64,000 nucleotides of DNA from Amycolatopsis balhimycina FH 1894 (GCF_000384295.1 NZ_KB913037.1:2617948-2681947), one strand, 5' to 3'. Shown: positions 41,869-51,120, numbered from the stretch's first letter. A program made the numbers and translations. Notes: generated by a model from the letters alone, not told the origin.

Positions 41869-43719
41869 TCAGGCGTCGCGAAGGCGGTGCAGGCGCAGGG
41901 CCAGCTGGATTTCCAAGGCCCGGTCCGGCGCCTGCCAGTCCTCCCCCAGCAGCGACGCCACGCGCTCCAGCCGTTGCACCACCGTGTTCACGTGGACGTG
42001 CAACACGTCCTTCGTGCGCGCCAGCTGGGATCCGTTCGCGAAGTACGCCCGCAACGTCGCCACCAGCTCGGTGCCGCGGCGCTCGTCGTAGTCGAGGACC
42101 GGGCCCAATGTCTGGCGGACGAACGCGTCCAGGTCCGCACGGTCGCCGAGCAGCTGGCCGAGGAAACCCAGGCCCGCCATCGCCGCGCCTTCGCCCGCGC
42201 GGCCCAGGGCCAGCAGGGCGCGGACGCAGCGGGCCGCTTCCGCGTGGGCGTCCGCGATCGCCGACGGGCCGCTCGCCGGGCCCGCCGCGCCCACGGTGAC
42301 CGGGCGGCCGGTCACCGAGCCGAGGTCGGCGGCCACGCGGCGGGCCAGCTCGTCCGGGTCGCCGGTGCCGAGCAGCACGACTTCCTCCGCGTGCACGCCG
42401 ACCAGCGTCGCGTGCCGGGCGGCCGCGCTCGCCAGGCGCCGCCGTGAGCCGCCGTCCGCGTGCGCGACCAGGACCGCGTGTGGTGCGGACAGGTCGATTC
42501 CCAGCCTGCGGCCGCGCGCCAGCAACGCGCGGGGGTTGCGGTCCGGTGCGGTGAGCAGGTCGGTCAGCAGCTCGCCGCGGACCTCGTCCTCCGCGCGCAC
42601 CACCGACCGCCGCAGCATCAGCAGCAACGCCGTCACGACGCCGGCGCGTTCGAACAGCCGCCGGTCGGGGTCGGTGAGCCCCGGGCGGCCGGCCAGCACC
42701 AGGCTGCCGAGCAGCTCGGGACCGGCCTGCACCGCGCAGACCCAGTTGTCCTTTGTGGACACGGCGCGCCCGGTGGTGCGCGCCGCGGCGAGCGCGTCCG
42801 GGTCGAGTGCCACCGGGTCCGCCGAACTCGCCAGGAGCGTGCCGTCGGCGTCGTACACCGTGAGGTCTCCGTGCAGCACGCCGGCGACCGCGTCGGCGAC
42901 GTCTGGGAGGTCGCCGCCGCGCAGCACGAGATCGGTGAGCCGGTCGTGCGCGTCCTCGGCGCGTTCCATCGTCGCGTTGGCGTCGTTGAGCTCGGCGACG
43001 GCGCGGCGCGTCTGGTCGAGGAGGTTCGCGCTGTCCAGGGCGATCGCCGCGTGGTCGGCGAGTGACGACAGCAGCGCGACCTCGTCCGCCGAGAACTCCC
43101 GCGTGGCGCGGTCGGACGCGAAGAGTACGCCGAGCACCTTCGGGCCGATGGCCAGCGGAACGCCGAGGATCGCGGTCAGGCCCTCGTCCTCGACGCCGGA
43201 GTCGATGTGCCGGGTGTGCTTGAACCGGTCGTCGTTGAAGTAGTCCGCGGTCGCGTACGGCCGCGCGGTCTGCGCGACCAGCCCGCCGAGGCCCTCGCCC
43301 ATGCCGAGCACGATCTGCTGGAACTCCGCCGACACCGAGCCGTCGCTGACGCGGATGTAGGTCTTGCCCTCGGCCTCGTTGTTGAGCGACAGGTACGAGA
43401 CGTCGACGCCGAGCAGCGCCCGCGCCCGCCGGACGATCGAACGCAGCACGGTGTCCGGGTCGGACAGCGCGGCGAGCTCGCTCGCGGTGTCGAACAGCGC
43501 GGCGAGCTGCGCCTCACGCCGCCGGTGCTCGGCCAGCGTCTCGCGGATCCGCAGCGCCTGCTCCCCCGCGCCGGCCAGCGCGGCGAGGCCGGCCGCGTCG
43601 AGGCCGCCTTCGGCGCGGGCCGCGACGACGACGTGCGCCAGCTGCTCGCTGCTCGCCCCCGAGGCGAGCAGGTCGAGCAGCCGGCGCAACGCGTCCGTGG
43701 GTGCGGTCACGGCCGTCAT
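41869..43719 (-). CDS. GAF-domain PucR-type regulator
   Basis: The 616-aa protein has an N-terminal coiled region, a GAF sensor domain (about 75-215; VDVSYLSLNNEAEG, GMGEGLGGLVAQT, LTAILGVPLAIG), a second sensor-like segment and a PucR C-terminal HTH (LVATLRAYFANGSQLARTKD, VHVNTVVQRLERV). PucR-type proteins activate catabolic genes on ligand binding. It starts 1 bp after the transporter stop on the same strand, so it belongs to the 3-hydroxybutyrate operon and probably regulates it. Confidence 0.88.
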   Translation of the reverse strand: MTAVTAPTDALRRLLDLLASGASSEQLAHVVVAARAEGGLDAAGLAALAGAGEQALRIRETLAEHRRREAQLAALFDTASELAALSDPDTVLRSIVRRARALLGVDVSYLSLNNEAEGKTYIRVSDGSVSAEFQQIVLGMGEGLGGLVAQTARPYATADYFNDDRFKHTRHIDSGVEDEGLTAILGVPLAIGPKVLGVLFASDRATREFSADEVALLSSLADHAAIALDSANLLDQTRRAVAELNDANATMERAEDAHDRLTDLVLRGGDLPDVADAVAGVLHGDLTVYDADGTLLASSADPVALDPDALAAARTTGRAVSTKDNWVCAVQAGPELLGSLVLAGRPGLTDPDRRLFERAGVVTALLLMLRRSVVRAEDEVRGELLTDLLTAPDRNPRALLARGRRLGIDLSAPHAVLVAHADGGSRRRLASAAARHATLVGVHAEEVVLLGTGDPDELARRVAADLGSVTGRPVTVGAAGPASGPSAIADAHAEAARCVRALLALGRAGEGAAMAGLGFLGQLLGDRADLDAFVRQTLGPVLDYDERRGTELVATLRAYFANGSQLARTKDVLHVHVNTVVQRLERVASLLGEDWQAPDRALEIQLALRLHRLRDA

Positions 43720-43720
43720 G

Positions 43721-45058
43721 CTAGGGCGAAACGGCCGCCGTCTCCGCCTCGACGTCCTCGTCGTCCTGGTCGCGCAGCGAGGTGCCGCGGGTTTCGCGGG
43801 CGGCGAGCAGCGCGATCACCGTGATCAGGCACATCGCGGCGACGTACAGCGACACCGGCACGGTGCTGCCCCAGGCCGAGAACAGCGCCACCGCGATCAG
43901 TGGCGCGACGGCCCCGGCCGCGATCGACGACAGCTGGCCGCCGACCGAGAGCCCGGTGTAGCGGACGCGGGTCGGGAACTGCTCGGCGAAGAACGCGGCC
44001 TGCGGCCCGTACATCGCGCCGTGCAGCACCAGCCCGACGGTCGTGGCCAGCACGATCACCGCCGTCGACTTCGTGTCGAGAAGAGCGAAGAACGCGAAGC
44101 CCCAGAAGGCCATCCCGATCGCGCCGAACAGGTAGACCGGACGGCGGCCGACGCGGTCGGACAACGCGCCCCACACCGGGATCGTCACGAAGTGGATCGC
44201 CGAGCCGATGAGCACCGCGGTCAGGCCGACGCCCTTCGGCAGGTGCAGCCCGGTCGTGACGTACACCAGGATGAACGCGGTGATCACGTAGTACGAGACG
44301 TTCTCGGCCATCCGCGCGCCGATCGTGATCAGCACCTGACGCCGGCTGTTGCGGAAGACGTCGACGACCGGCACGTGCTTTTCGACGCGCGCCTCGGCCT
44401 GGCGCTGCGCGGCCAGGAACACCGGCGACTCCGCGACGGCCAGCCGGATCCACAGCCCGATCAGCAGCAGCACGCCCGAGAGCAGGAACGGCACGCGCCA
44501 GCCCCAGGCCATGAACGTCGCGTCGGACTGCGTCGCGGACAGGATCGCCAGGACGGCGGTGGCCAGGAGGTTCCCGCCGGGCGCGCCGCACTGCGGCCAG
44601 CTCGCCCAGAAGCCGCGGCGGCGGTCGTCGCCGTGTTCGGAGACGATCAGGACAGCGCCACCCCATTCACCACCGAGCGCGAAGCCCTGCACGAGCCGAA
44701 GCAGCGTGAGCAGCAGCGGGGCCAGGACGCCCGCGGTGGCGTACGTCGGCAGCACGCCCATCAGGCAGGTCGAGCCGCCCATCAGGACGAGGCTGACGAC
44801 CAGCAGCTTCTTGCGGCCGAGCCGGTCGCCGAAGTGGCCGAAGACCAGGCCGCCGACCGGGCGGGCGAGGAATCCGACGGCGTAGGTCAGGAACGCCAGC
44901 AGTGTGCCGGTGAGCGGGTTCGCCGTCGGGAAGAACAGCTTGTTGAAGACGAGGGCGGCGGCCGAGGTGTAGAGGAAGAAGTCGTACCACTCGATGGTGG
45001 TGCCGATCAGGCTCGCGCCGACGATCTTGGCGATCGCCGACCGCTGGGGTTGGCTCAC
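43721..45058 (-). CDS. MHS-family MFS transporter
   Basis: The 445-aa protein is a metabolite:H+ symporter. It shows GTTIEWYDFFLYTSAAALVF at helix 1, ARPVGGLVFGHFGDRLGRKK in the loop after helix 2, RLVQGFALGGEWGGAVLIVS and about 12 membrane helices. It probably imports the monomer or a small organic acid; lying between 3-hydroxybutyrate dehydrogenase and the PucR regulator favours 3-hydroxybutyrate. The GTG at 45058 is chosen because upstream codons are Arg/Pro-rich and a GGAAG sits before it. Confidence 0.88.
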   Translation of the reverse strand: MSQPQRSAIAKIVGASLIGTTIEWYDFFLYTSAAALVFNKLFFPTANPLTGTLLAFLTYAVGFLARPVGGLVFGHFGDRLGRKKLLVVSLVLMGGSTCLMGVLPTYATAGVLAPLLLTLLRLVQGFALGGEWGGAVLIVSEHGDDRRRGFWASWPQCGAPGGNLLATAVLAILSATQSDATFMAWGWRVPFLLSGVLLLIGLWIRLAVAESPVFLAAQRQAEARVEKHVPVVDVFRNSRRQVLITIGARMAENVSYYVITAFILVYVTTGLHLPKGVGLTAVLIGSAIHFVTIPVWGALSDRVGRRPVYLFGAIGMAFWGFAFFALLDTKSTAVIVLATTVGLVLHGAMYGPQAAFFAEQFPTRVRYTGLSVGGQLSSIAAGAVAPLIAVALFSAWGSTVPVSLYVAAMCLITVIALLAARETRGTSLRDQDDEDVEAETAAVSP

Positions 45059-45090
45059 TGCGGGCTCCACTTCCTTGTGGGGTACGGGAT

Positions 45091-45840
45091 TTAGGCGGCG
45101 GTCCAGCCGCCGTCGAGCGGGATGGACGCCCCGGTGATGTGACTGGCGTGCGGCGAGCACAGCCACACCACGAGGGAAGCGACGTCCCCGGGTTCGATGA
45201 GCTTCTTGATCGCGGCCCGCTTGAGGAGGACCTCGGCGACGACGTCCTCACGCGGGATGTCGTGCTCGGCGGCCTGCGCGTCGATCTGGCCGTCGACCAG
45301 CGGGGTGCGGACGTAACCGGGGTTCACGCAGTTGCTGGTGACGCCGTGTTCGGCCCCTTCGAGCGCGGCGACCTTCGAGAGGCCTTCGAGGCCGTGCTTC
45401 GCGGCGACGTACGCGGCCTTGTAGGGGGAGGCGCGCAGCCCGTGGACGCTCGACATGTTGACGATCCGGCCCCAGCCCCGCGCGTACATCGACGGCAGCG
45501 TGTGCCGGATGAGCAGGAAGGGAGCGGTGACCATCAGCGCCTGGATCCGGGCGAAGACGTCCGGCGGGAAGTCCTCGATCGGCGCGACGTGCTGGATCCC
45601 GGCGTTGTTGACGAGGATGTCGACTTCGGCGGGCAGCCGGTCGATGGCGGTCGAGTCGGTGAGGTCGGCGGCGTGCGCCCACCCCCCGGCCTCGGTGGCG
45701 GCGGCCTCGGCCCGGCCGGAGTCCAAGTCGACGACGTGCACCTTGGCCCCGGCCGCGGCGAGGGCGCGGACGCAGGCGAGGCCGATGCCGCTCGCACCGC
45801 CGGTGACGAGGGCCGTGCGCCCGTCCAAATCGCTGGTCAT
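45091..45840 (-). CDS. 3-hydroxybutyrate dehydrogenase
   Basis: The 249-aa SDR has TGGASGIG, NNAGIQHVAPIEDFPPD, NMSSVHGLRASPYKAAY with the catalytic YVAAK, and NPGYVRTPLVDGQI. The last two stretches are characteristic of bacterial D-3-hydroxybutyrate dehydrogenase, which oxidises 3-hydroxybutyrate to acetoacetate with NAD. It heads an operon with the MHS transporter (33 bp gap) and the PucR gene. Confidence 0.9.
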   Translation of the reverse strand: MTSDLDGRTALVTGGASGIGLACVRALAAAGAKVHVVDLDSGRAEAAATEAGGWAHAADLTDSTAIDRLPAEVDILVNNAGIQHVAPIEDFPPDVFARIQALMVTAPFLLIRHTLPSMYARGWGRIVNMSSVHGLRASPYKAAYVAAKHGLEGLSKVAALEGAEHGVTSNCVNPGYVRTPLVDGQIDAQAAEHDIPREDVVAEVLLKRAAIKKLIEPGDVASLVVWLCSPHASHITGASIPLDGGWTAA

Positions 45841-45889
45841 GGACGGGAACGGTAAGCGTGACCCCGGTCGCTAGCTATGTGTGCGGGAG

Positions 45890-46078
45890 CTACACCTCAG
45901 GAAGATCCGGTGGTGCCGGACGACACAATGCGGAGAGTAAGGCATCCCACGATCGGGTGGAAATTTCGAGGGTGCCGCCGGATCGGTCCTTGGTGTCGCG
46001 GATTTTTGCCGCAGGTCCGAGCGCAACTTCGACACAGTTCTCACGCTCTGAATAGCGGGAAGTCCGCCACTCACCCAT
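45890..46078 (-). CDS. DUF397 protein
   Basis: The 62-aa protein matches DUF397: WRTSRYSERENCVEVA, AAKIRDTKDRSGGTLEI and the ending WDALLSALC. DUF397 proteins are small partners encoded next to XRE/DUF5753 regulators in actinomycetes and often influence development or antibiotic production. It overlaps the XRE gene by 8 bp. Confidence 0.9.
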   Translation of the reverse strand: MGEWRTSRYSERENCVEVALGPAAKIRDTKDRSGGTLEISTRSWDALLSALCRPAPPDLPEV

Positions 46079-46925
46079 CCGAGCCTCCGAGTTCGGCGAT
46101 CACCTCCCCGATGAACCGGGCACTCTCGCGCTCGTCCATCGCCGATGCCGCCATGGTTTTCGCTGCCGCGCGGTAGCTGGCCACCTGATCCTCATCGTAG
46201 AGGTAGGCGCTCGCGTGATGGAGTTCGACGAAGACGATCGACGGTAAGGCGTAGTAGTCGAGCAAGGCGAAGTTGTGGAACGGTCCCTCTGACGGTTTGA
46301 ACTGCACCGGCATCACCTGGAGCCTGATGTTCCCGCGCACGGCAGCTTTGAGCAGGTGCTGGAGTTGCTCGGTCATCACCTGCGCGCTACCGACCTCCGC
46401 ACGCACGGCGATCTCCCCCACCAGCACGTGATAGTCGAGCGGGTCGTAGCCCGTAAGCACCTGGCGCCGCGCCAGCCGCGATTGCACCACTTGCTCGATC
46501 CGCTCCGGCGGGGAACCGCGACCGGCCAGCAACGCCCGCACGTAGTCCGGGGTCTGGAGAAGTCCCGGGATCACCGTCGGTTCCCAGTCGAAGATCGCGG
46601 TCGCCGCTCGCTCATGCTCGGCATAGTTGGAAACACTCGGCGCAACGCCGGGCACCATCTTCTCGAGCCAGCTCGGCTCGTGGGCCGAGCGGGCCAGCTC
46701 CAGCAGCCTCTTCCGCTCCGCCGGCTCCACGACGAGCACCCCCATCAGCAAAGCCACCTGCTCCACCTTGGGAATCCGCTTCCCGTACTCCCAGTTGGAC
46801 AGTTCCTGCGCGTGCACCCCGATCAACCGGGCCAGCTGCCGCACGCCGAAGTCCCGGGCTTCCCGGCATCTGCGCAGCCCGAAGCCGAGCGCTCTCGCCC
46901 GTGGTGTCGCGAAGGGTGTCGCCAT
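46071..46925 (-). CDS. XRE regulator with DUF5753 domain
   Basis: The 284-aa protein has an XRE helix-turn-helix (GLRRCREARDFGVRQLARLI, VHAQELSNWEYGKRIPKVEQ). The DUF5753 sensor half shows IFDWEPTVIPGLLQTPDYVR, RQVLTGYDPLDYHVLVGEIA and VFVELHHASAYLYDEDQVAS. With the overlapping DUF397 gene it forms a pair repeated many times in actinomycete genomes. The ligand is unknown. Confidence 0.92.
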   Translation of the reverse strand: MATPFATPRARALGFGLRRCREARDFGVRQLARLIGVHAQELSNWEYGKRIPKVEQVALLMGVLVVEPAERKRLLELARSAHEPSWLEKMVPGVAPSVSNYAEHERAATAIFDWEPTVIPGLLQTPDYVRALLAGRGSPPERIEQVVQSRLARRQVLTGYDPLDYHVLVGEIAVRAEVGSAQVMTEQLQHLLKAAVRGNIRLQVMPVQFKPSEGPFHNFALLDYYALPSIVFVELHHASAYLYDEDQVASYRAAAKTMAASAMDERESARFIGEVIAELGGSDG

Positions 46926-47011
46926 GAGCGCATTCTGTCACCGGGGTCCGACATTTCCGCCCTCCGCACGTCGGCTGGTGTCGCGAATTCGCGTCGGATT
47001 TCCTACCGCTC

Positions 47012-47452
47012 ATGGACCCGGACCACGCACTCCTGACCCGTCTCCGCGACCTCGCCGGAACGCTGCCCGGCGACCTCGCCTGGCTCACCGGCCCACCCCT
47101 GCGCGCGGACGGCCTGCGCGACCTCGGCGAGCGCCTCTGCTGCCTCGGCGGTGACCTGATCACCCGCGCGGGCGTCCTCGACGAGATCGCCGCCGCCCGC
47201 CTGCCCTCCCACGGCTGGATCCCCGAATGCGGCCCCGATCCGCGCCGGCGGCTCGCCCACTACGTCGGCCGCGGCGAGGTCCGGCTCGGCCTGATCTACT
47301 TCGCGAGCTGCGGCGCGGGCTGCTTCCCCTTCTACGCCACCGACGCGGCCGGGAAGACCGAGCGGCACGAGCGGTGCGAGAAGTGCGTCAAGGAGGCGTA
47401 CCGCCTCATGAGCGTTCCGCCAGCACCGCGAGATAGTGCACGTTCGTCATGA
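47012..47452 (+). CDS. hypothetical protein
   Basis: The 146-aa protein begins MDPDHALLTRLRDLAGTLPG. The C-terminal half has a CG-AGC-(x)-C-(x2)-C pattern (FASCGAGCFPFYAT ... HERCEKCVKEAY) that could bind metal. The family was not recognised. It is divergent from the XRE gene and its 3' end overlaps the convergent VOC gene by 47 bp. Confidence 0.6.
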   Translation: MDPDHALLTRLRDLAGTLPGDLAWLTGPPLRADGLRDLGERLCCLGGDLITRAGVLDEIAAARLPSHGWIPECGPDPRRRLAHYVGRGEVRLGLIYFASCGAGCFPFYATDAAGKTERHERCEKCVKEAYRLMSVPPAPRDSARSS

Positions 47453-47798
47453 TCCCGAGGACGTTGCCGAACGGGTCGACGACGGACGCCGTCACGAACC
47501 CCTCCCCGCGTACGGTGATCGGCTCGAACTCCTTCGCGCCCAGCTCCAGCAGGCGCGCGAGGGTCGCTTCGAGGTCGTCGACGTGCCAGCTGACGATCTG
47601 GCCACCCGGCTCGGCCTGCGTGCTGGGCGCGTACTTGCGGTCGGCGACGCCGAGTTCGTGCTGGTAGTCGCCGATCCGGAACTCGAAGTACCCCGGGACG
47701 GTGAAGTACGGCTCCATCCCCAGGAACTCCGTGTACCAGGCCTTCGCGGCTTCGTGGTCCTCGGCGTAGTACGTCACGGTGGTCATTCCTCGCAGCAT
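47406..47798 (-). CDS. glyoxalase/VOC-superfamily protein
   Basis: The 130-aa single VOC domain shows WYTEFLGMEPYFTVPGYFEF, IVSWHVDDLEATLARLLELG and VVDPFGNVLGIMTNVHY. Enzyme type (lyase, dioxygenase or resistance) is not determinable. The start at 47798 has GAGGAACAAGAC before it. It is divergent from the WYL regulator, with a perfect palindrome between, so it is probably its target. Confidence 0.82.
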   Translation of the reverse strand: MLRGMTTVTYYAEDHEAAKAWYTEFLGMEPYFTVPGYFEFRIGDYQHELGVADRKYAPSTQAEPGGQIVSWHVDDLEATLARLLELGAKEFEPITVRGEGFVTASVVDPFGNVLGIMTNVHYLAVLAERS

Positions 47799-47841
47799 GT
47801 CTTGTTCCTCTCCAAGCGGTGTGGAGCCATCATGCCGAGCG

Positions 47842-47866
47842 AAAGTGCTCACCGAGTGAGCACTTT
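47842..47866. promoter_or_regulatory. perfect palindromic operator between the VOC and WYL genes
   Basis: AAAGTGCTCAC (47842-47852) and GTGAGCACTTT (47856-47866) are exact complements around CGA. It sits in the 86-bp divergent gap, where the WYL regulator could bind and control both genes. Confidence 0.72.
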
Positions 47867-47884
47867 GTTTGCGAGACTTCTCCC

Positions 47885-48823
47885 ATGCGCGCCGACCGCC
47901 TCGTGGCCACCCTCCTGCTGATGCAGTCCCGCGGCCGCGTCACCGCCGGGGAACTCGCCCGGGAGCTGGAGATCTCCGTCGCGACGGCCCGCCGTGACCT
48001 CGAAGCGCTCTCGGCCGCCGGGGTGCCCGTCTACCCGCAGCCGGGCCGCGGCGGCGGCTGGCAGCTCGTCGGCGGGGCGCGCACAGACCTCTCCGGCCTG
48101 AGCGCGCGCGAAGCGCAGGCACTGTTCCTCCTGGGCGGACCGGCCGCGGCCACCACACCGGAGGTCAAATCCGCGCTGCGGAAGCTGATGGGCGCGCTGC
48201 CCGGCACGTTCCGGGCCGATGCCGAGGCCGCCGCGGCGGCGGTCGTCGTCGACCAGGCGGGCTGGGGCGAGCGTCCGAAGGACCGGCCGCCGATGGTCGA
48301 GCTGCTGCGCGACGCCGTCATCGCCCGCCGGAAGGTCCACCTGACCTACGGCGGCCGCGAGCGATCGGAGCGGCTCGTCGACCCGTGGGGCCTGGTCGAC
48401 AAGGACGACGTCTGGTACCTGGTCGCCGGGACCGGGAAGGGCCGCCGGACCTTCCGGGTCGACCGGATCGTCGCGGCCGTCCCGACCGAAGAGGCCGCGG
48501 ACCGGCCATCGGACCTGGAACTGGCCCGGGTGTGGGAGGAAGTCGTCGAGGAGGTCGAGAAGCGGCGCTCGCTGCTCAGCGCGGACGTGGTGCTCGACCG
48601 ACGGTACTTCGGGGTGCTGCGGGACCGGTTCGGGCGGCACTGCGAACTCGTCGCCGAACTGCCCGGCGATCGGGTCCGGGCGAGGGTCGCGGCGCCCGCG
48701 CCGATCATGATCGCGCAGGAGCTGGCGGGCTGGGGTGCGCTGGTCGACGTGGAAGGTCCGATGTCCGTCCGGGCCGAGCTGGCGCGGCTGGGTGCGGAAC
48801 TGGTGGCTCGCTATGCTGGGTGA
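47885..48823 (+). CDS. HTH/WYL-domain transcriptional regulator
   Basis: The 312-aa protein has an N-terminal winged helix (RLVATLLLMQSRGRVTAGEL, EISVATARRDLEALSAAG), then a WYL domain (HLTYGGRERSERLVDPWGLV, WYLVAGTGKGRRTFRVDRI) and a C-terminal WCX-like part. WYL domains bind nucleic acids or small ligands and occur in stress and defence regulators. It is divergent from the VOC gene. Confidence 0.9.
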   Translation: MRADRLVATLLLMQSRGRVTAGELARELEISVATARRDLEALSAAGVPVYPQPGRGGGWQLVGGARTDLSGLSAREAQALFLLGGPAAATTPEVKSALRKLMGALPGTFRADAEAAAAAVVVDQAGWGERPKDRPPMVELLRDAVIARRKVHLTYGGRERSERLVDPWGLVDKDDVWYLVAGTGKGRRTFRVDRIVAAVPTEEAADRPSDLELARVWEEVVEEVEKRRSLLSADVVLDRRYFGVLRDRFGRHCELVAELPGDRVRARVAAPAPIMIAQELAGWGALVDVEGPMSVRAELARLGAELVARYAG

Positions 48824-48979
48824 ACGCCGTTAATCGATCTACAATGGACATCCGGAGCGCCCACTACTGGTGTCCGTTACCCGCCGGTATCTGGCCGTTC
48901 GGAGTATCCGGGATCACCCATTTGCTGCTAATGTGACGTCTCCGTGACCTGAACGTGCGTTCGGTGACACTGAGACAAC

Positions 48980-49022
48980 CGGAGCTCCGCTCCGGGCCGG
49001 GGGCTCCGCCACCCGGACCCCT
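48980..49022. repeat. GC-rich intergenic element with gggggctccgccacccg core
   Basis: Before the fusion gene the sequence GGAGCTCCGCTCC (short hairpin) is followed by GGGGGCTCCGCCACCCGG. The same core occurs at 52354-52372. It may be a terminator-like interspersed element of this genome. Confidence 0.5.
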
Positions 49023-49052
49023 GAAGGCTTGGCGGCGGCGAGGGACTGACAG

Positions 49053-51116
49053 ATGCGTGACGATGTGGTCGAGGCGAGTGCGGTTATCGGGCACTCCCCC
49101 GATGTGGTGTGGCAGATCGTCGGATCGCCGGAGTGGTATTCGCGGTTCGTGCCGGAGATCAGCTGGTGCGAGGTCCAGGAGCCGGCCGGGCGCGGACGCG
49201 GGCCGAAGGGGATGGTCCGGATCGTTCCCGAGCGGGGACCGATGCTCCAGACGCAGATGCAGGCCGTCGTCTACCGGCCGGGCGAGCACGTCGTGTGGTG
49301 CGGCGTCCCCGACGAAGGTACCTGGGTCTCCCTGGAGCTCAGAGCGCTGGCGGGCGGGAAGACCGAGCTGTTCGTCCGGATGATGCTGCCGCCGTCGCAG
49401 ACCGAGCTGGTGTCGTCGATCAAGAAGGACGTCCGCGCCGTCGCCCGGCGCCTCGACCTGCACCTGGCCGGTGAGCCCGATCCCGAGACCGACGACCTCA
49501 ACAAGGCCACCAAGCTGCGCACCACGAGCGTCCTGCTGCGCGCCGGCGTGCTCAGCGCGGCCCGGCCCGACAAGCTGGCCCGCCAGCTGAGTTCCCTGGC
49601 ACAGTGGGGCGCCACGGTCGCGGGCGGCTACCAGGCCGCCGCGGCCCGCGTCCCGGACGAGCCCGCCCTGCACGACGAGCGCAGCCTCCGCACCTTCCGC
49701 CAGGTCCAGGAGCGCAGCGACCGGCTCGCCAACGCGCTGAGCGAACTCGGCGTCGTCGAACGCGACCGGATCGCGCTGATGTGCCGCAACCACTCCGCGA
49801 TGATCGAGTCGTTCGTGGCCGCCAGCAAGCTCGGCGCCGACGTCATCCTGCTCAACACCGGCCTGTCCGCGGCCTCGGTCAAGGACGTGCTCGCCGAGCA
49901 CGAGCCGTCCGCCGTGCTGGCCGACGACGAGTTCGCGCAGACCATCGCGAACGTGCCGGGCGACTTCGCCCGGATCAGCACCTGGGCGGACGCCGACGCC
50001 GGCTACCCGACCGTCGACGAGCTGATCCACGCCGCGCCCGCCGACCCGCCGAAGCCGGCCGAGCGGCCGGGCCGGCTGATCGTGCTCACCTCCGGCACCA
50101 CCGGCACGCCGAAGGGCGCGCGCCGTCCCACGCCGAAGGGGCTGGGCACCGCCGCGGCGATCCTCGAGCGGATCCCGCTGCGCGCAAGCGACCGGCTCCT
50201 CGTGGCGGCGCCGCTGTTCCACACCTGGGGCCTCGCCGCGATGCAGCTCGGCATGGCGCTGCGGGCGTCGCTCGCGCTGACCCGCAAGTTCGACGCCGAA
50301 GAGACACTGCGGACGATCGCCGAGCAGCGGTGCGACGCGCTGTTCGCCGTGCCGATCATGCTGCAGCGCATCATGGACCTGCCCGAGCGCGTCCGCGCGC
50401 GCTACGACCTCTCGTCGCTGCGGATCGTGGCCAGCAGCGGCTCGGCGTTGTCCGGATCCTTCGTCACGCAGTTCATGGACACCTTCGGCGACATTCTCTA
50501 CAACTTCTACGGCTCGACCGAGGTGTCCTGGGCGAGCATCGCCACCCCCGCCGACCTGCGCGCCGCGCCGACCACGGCCGGCCGCTGCCCGCTCGGCACG
50601 CGGCTGGCGATCCTCGACGAGGACCGCACCCCGGTGCCGCCGGGCGGCGAAGGCCAGATCTTCGTCGGCAACGACATGCTGTTCGAGGGCTACACGAGCG
50701 GCAGCGACCCGGCGCGCGCGGCGGACATGATGGCGACCGGCGACGTCGGCTACCTCGACGCGGCGGGCCGGCTGTTCGTCACCGGCCGGGCCGACGAGAT
50801 GATCGTCTCGGGCGGCGAGAACGTGTTCCCCCGCCCGGTCGAAGAAGCCCTGGTGGCCCTGCCGGGCGTGCACGACGCGGCGGTGGTCGGGGTGGCGGAC
50901 GCGGAGTGGGGCCAGCGCCTGGCGGCGTACGTCGTCCCGCGGCGCGGGGCTTCGCTGCACGCGGAGGACATCCGGGCCTACATCCACCAGCGCCTGGCCC
51001 GGTTCGCGGTACCGCGGGACGTGTACTTCGTGCCGGACCTCCCCCGCAACGCGACGGGCAAGATCCTCAAGCGCCTGTTGCACGACGACACCTGGCCCGC
51101 CACCAGCGAATACTGA
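49053..51116 (+). CDS. SRPBCC-domain/acyl-CoA synthetase (ANL) fusion
   Basis: The 687-aa protein starts with a START-like SRPBCC domain (about 1-150; VVWQIVGSPEWYSRFVPEIS, MQAVVYRPGEHVVWC). It continues as a complete ANL adenylating enzyme with the AMP motif LTSGTTGTPKGARRPTPKG (about residue 345), FYGSTEVSWASIATP, GDVGYLDAAGRLFVTGRADE and the catalytic Lys in LPRNATGKILKRLL. The enzyme probably activates a fatty or hydroxylated acid to its CoA thioester. The SRPBCC domain may hold a lipid or steroid-like ligand. The N-terminal fusion is unusual. Confidence 0.88.
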   Translation: MRDDVVEASAVIGHSPDVVWQIVGSPEWYSRFVPEISWCEVQEPAGRGRGPKGMVRIVPERGPMLQTQMQAVVYRPGEHVVWCGVPDEGTWVSLELRALAGGKTELFVRMMLPPSQTELVSSIKKDVRAVARRLDLHLAGEPDPETDDLNKATKLRTTSVLLRAGVLSAARPDKLARQLSSLAQWGATVAGGYQAAAARVPDEPALHDERSLRTFRQVQERSDRLANALSELGVVERDRIALMCRNHSAMIESFVAASKLGADVILLNTGLSAASVKDVLAEHEPSAVLADDEFAQTIANVPGDFARISTWADADAGYPTVDELIHAAPADPPKPAERPGRLIVLTSGTTGTPKGARRPTPKGLGTAAAILERIPLRASDRLLVAAPLFHTWGLAAMQLGMALRASLALTRKFDAEETLRTIAEQRCDALFAVPIMLQRIMDLPERVRARYDLSSLRIVASSGSALSGSFVTQFMDTFGDILYNFYGSTEVSWASIATPADLRAAPTTAGRCPLGTRLAILDEDRTPVPPGGEGQIFVGNDMLFEGYTSGSDPARAADMMATGDVGYLDAAGRLFVTGRADEMIVSGGENVFPRPVEEALVALPGVHDAAVVGVADAEWGQRLAAYVVPRRGASLHAEDIRAYIHQRLARFAVPRDVYFVPDLPRNATGKILKRLLHDDTWPATSEY

Positions 51117-51120
51117 GCGC

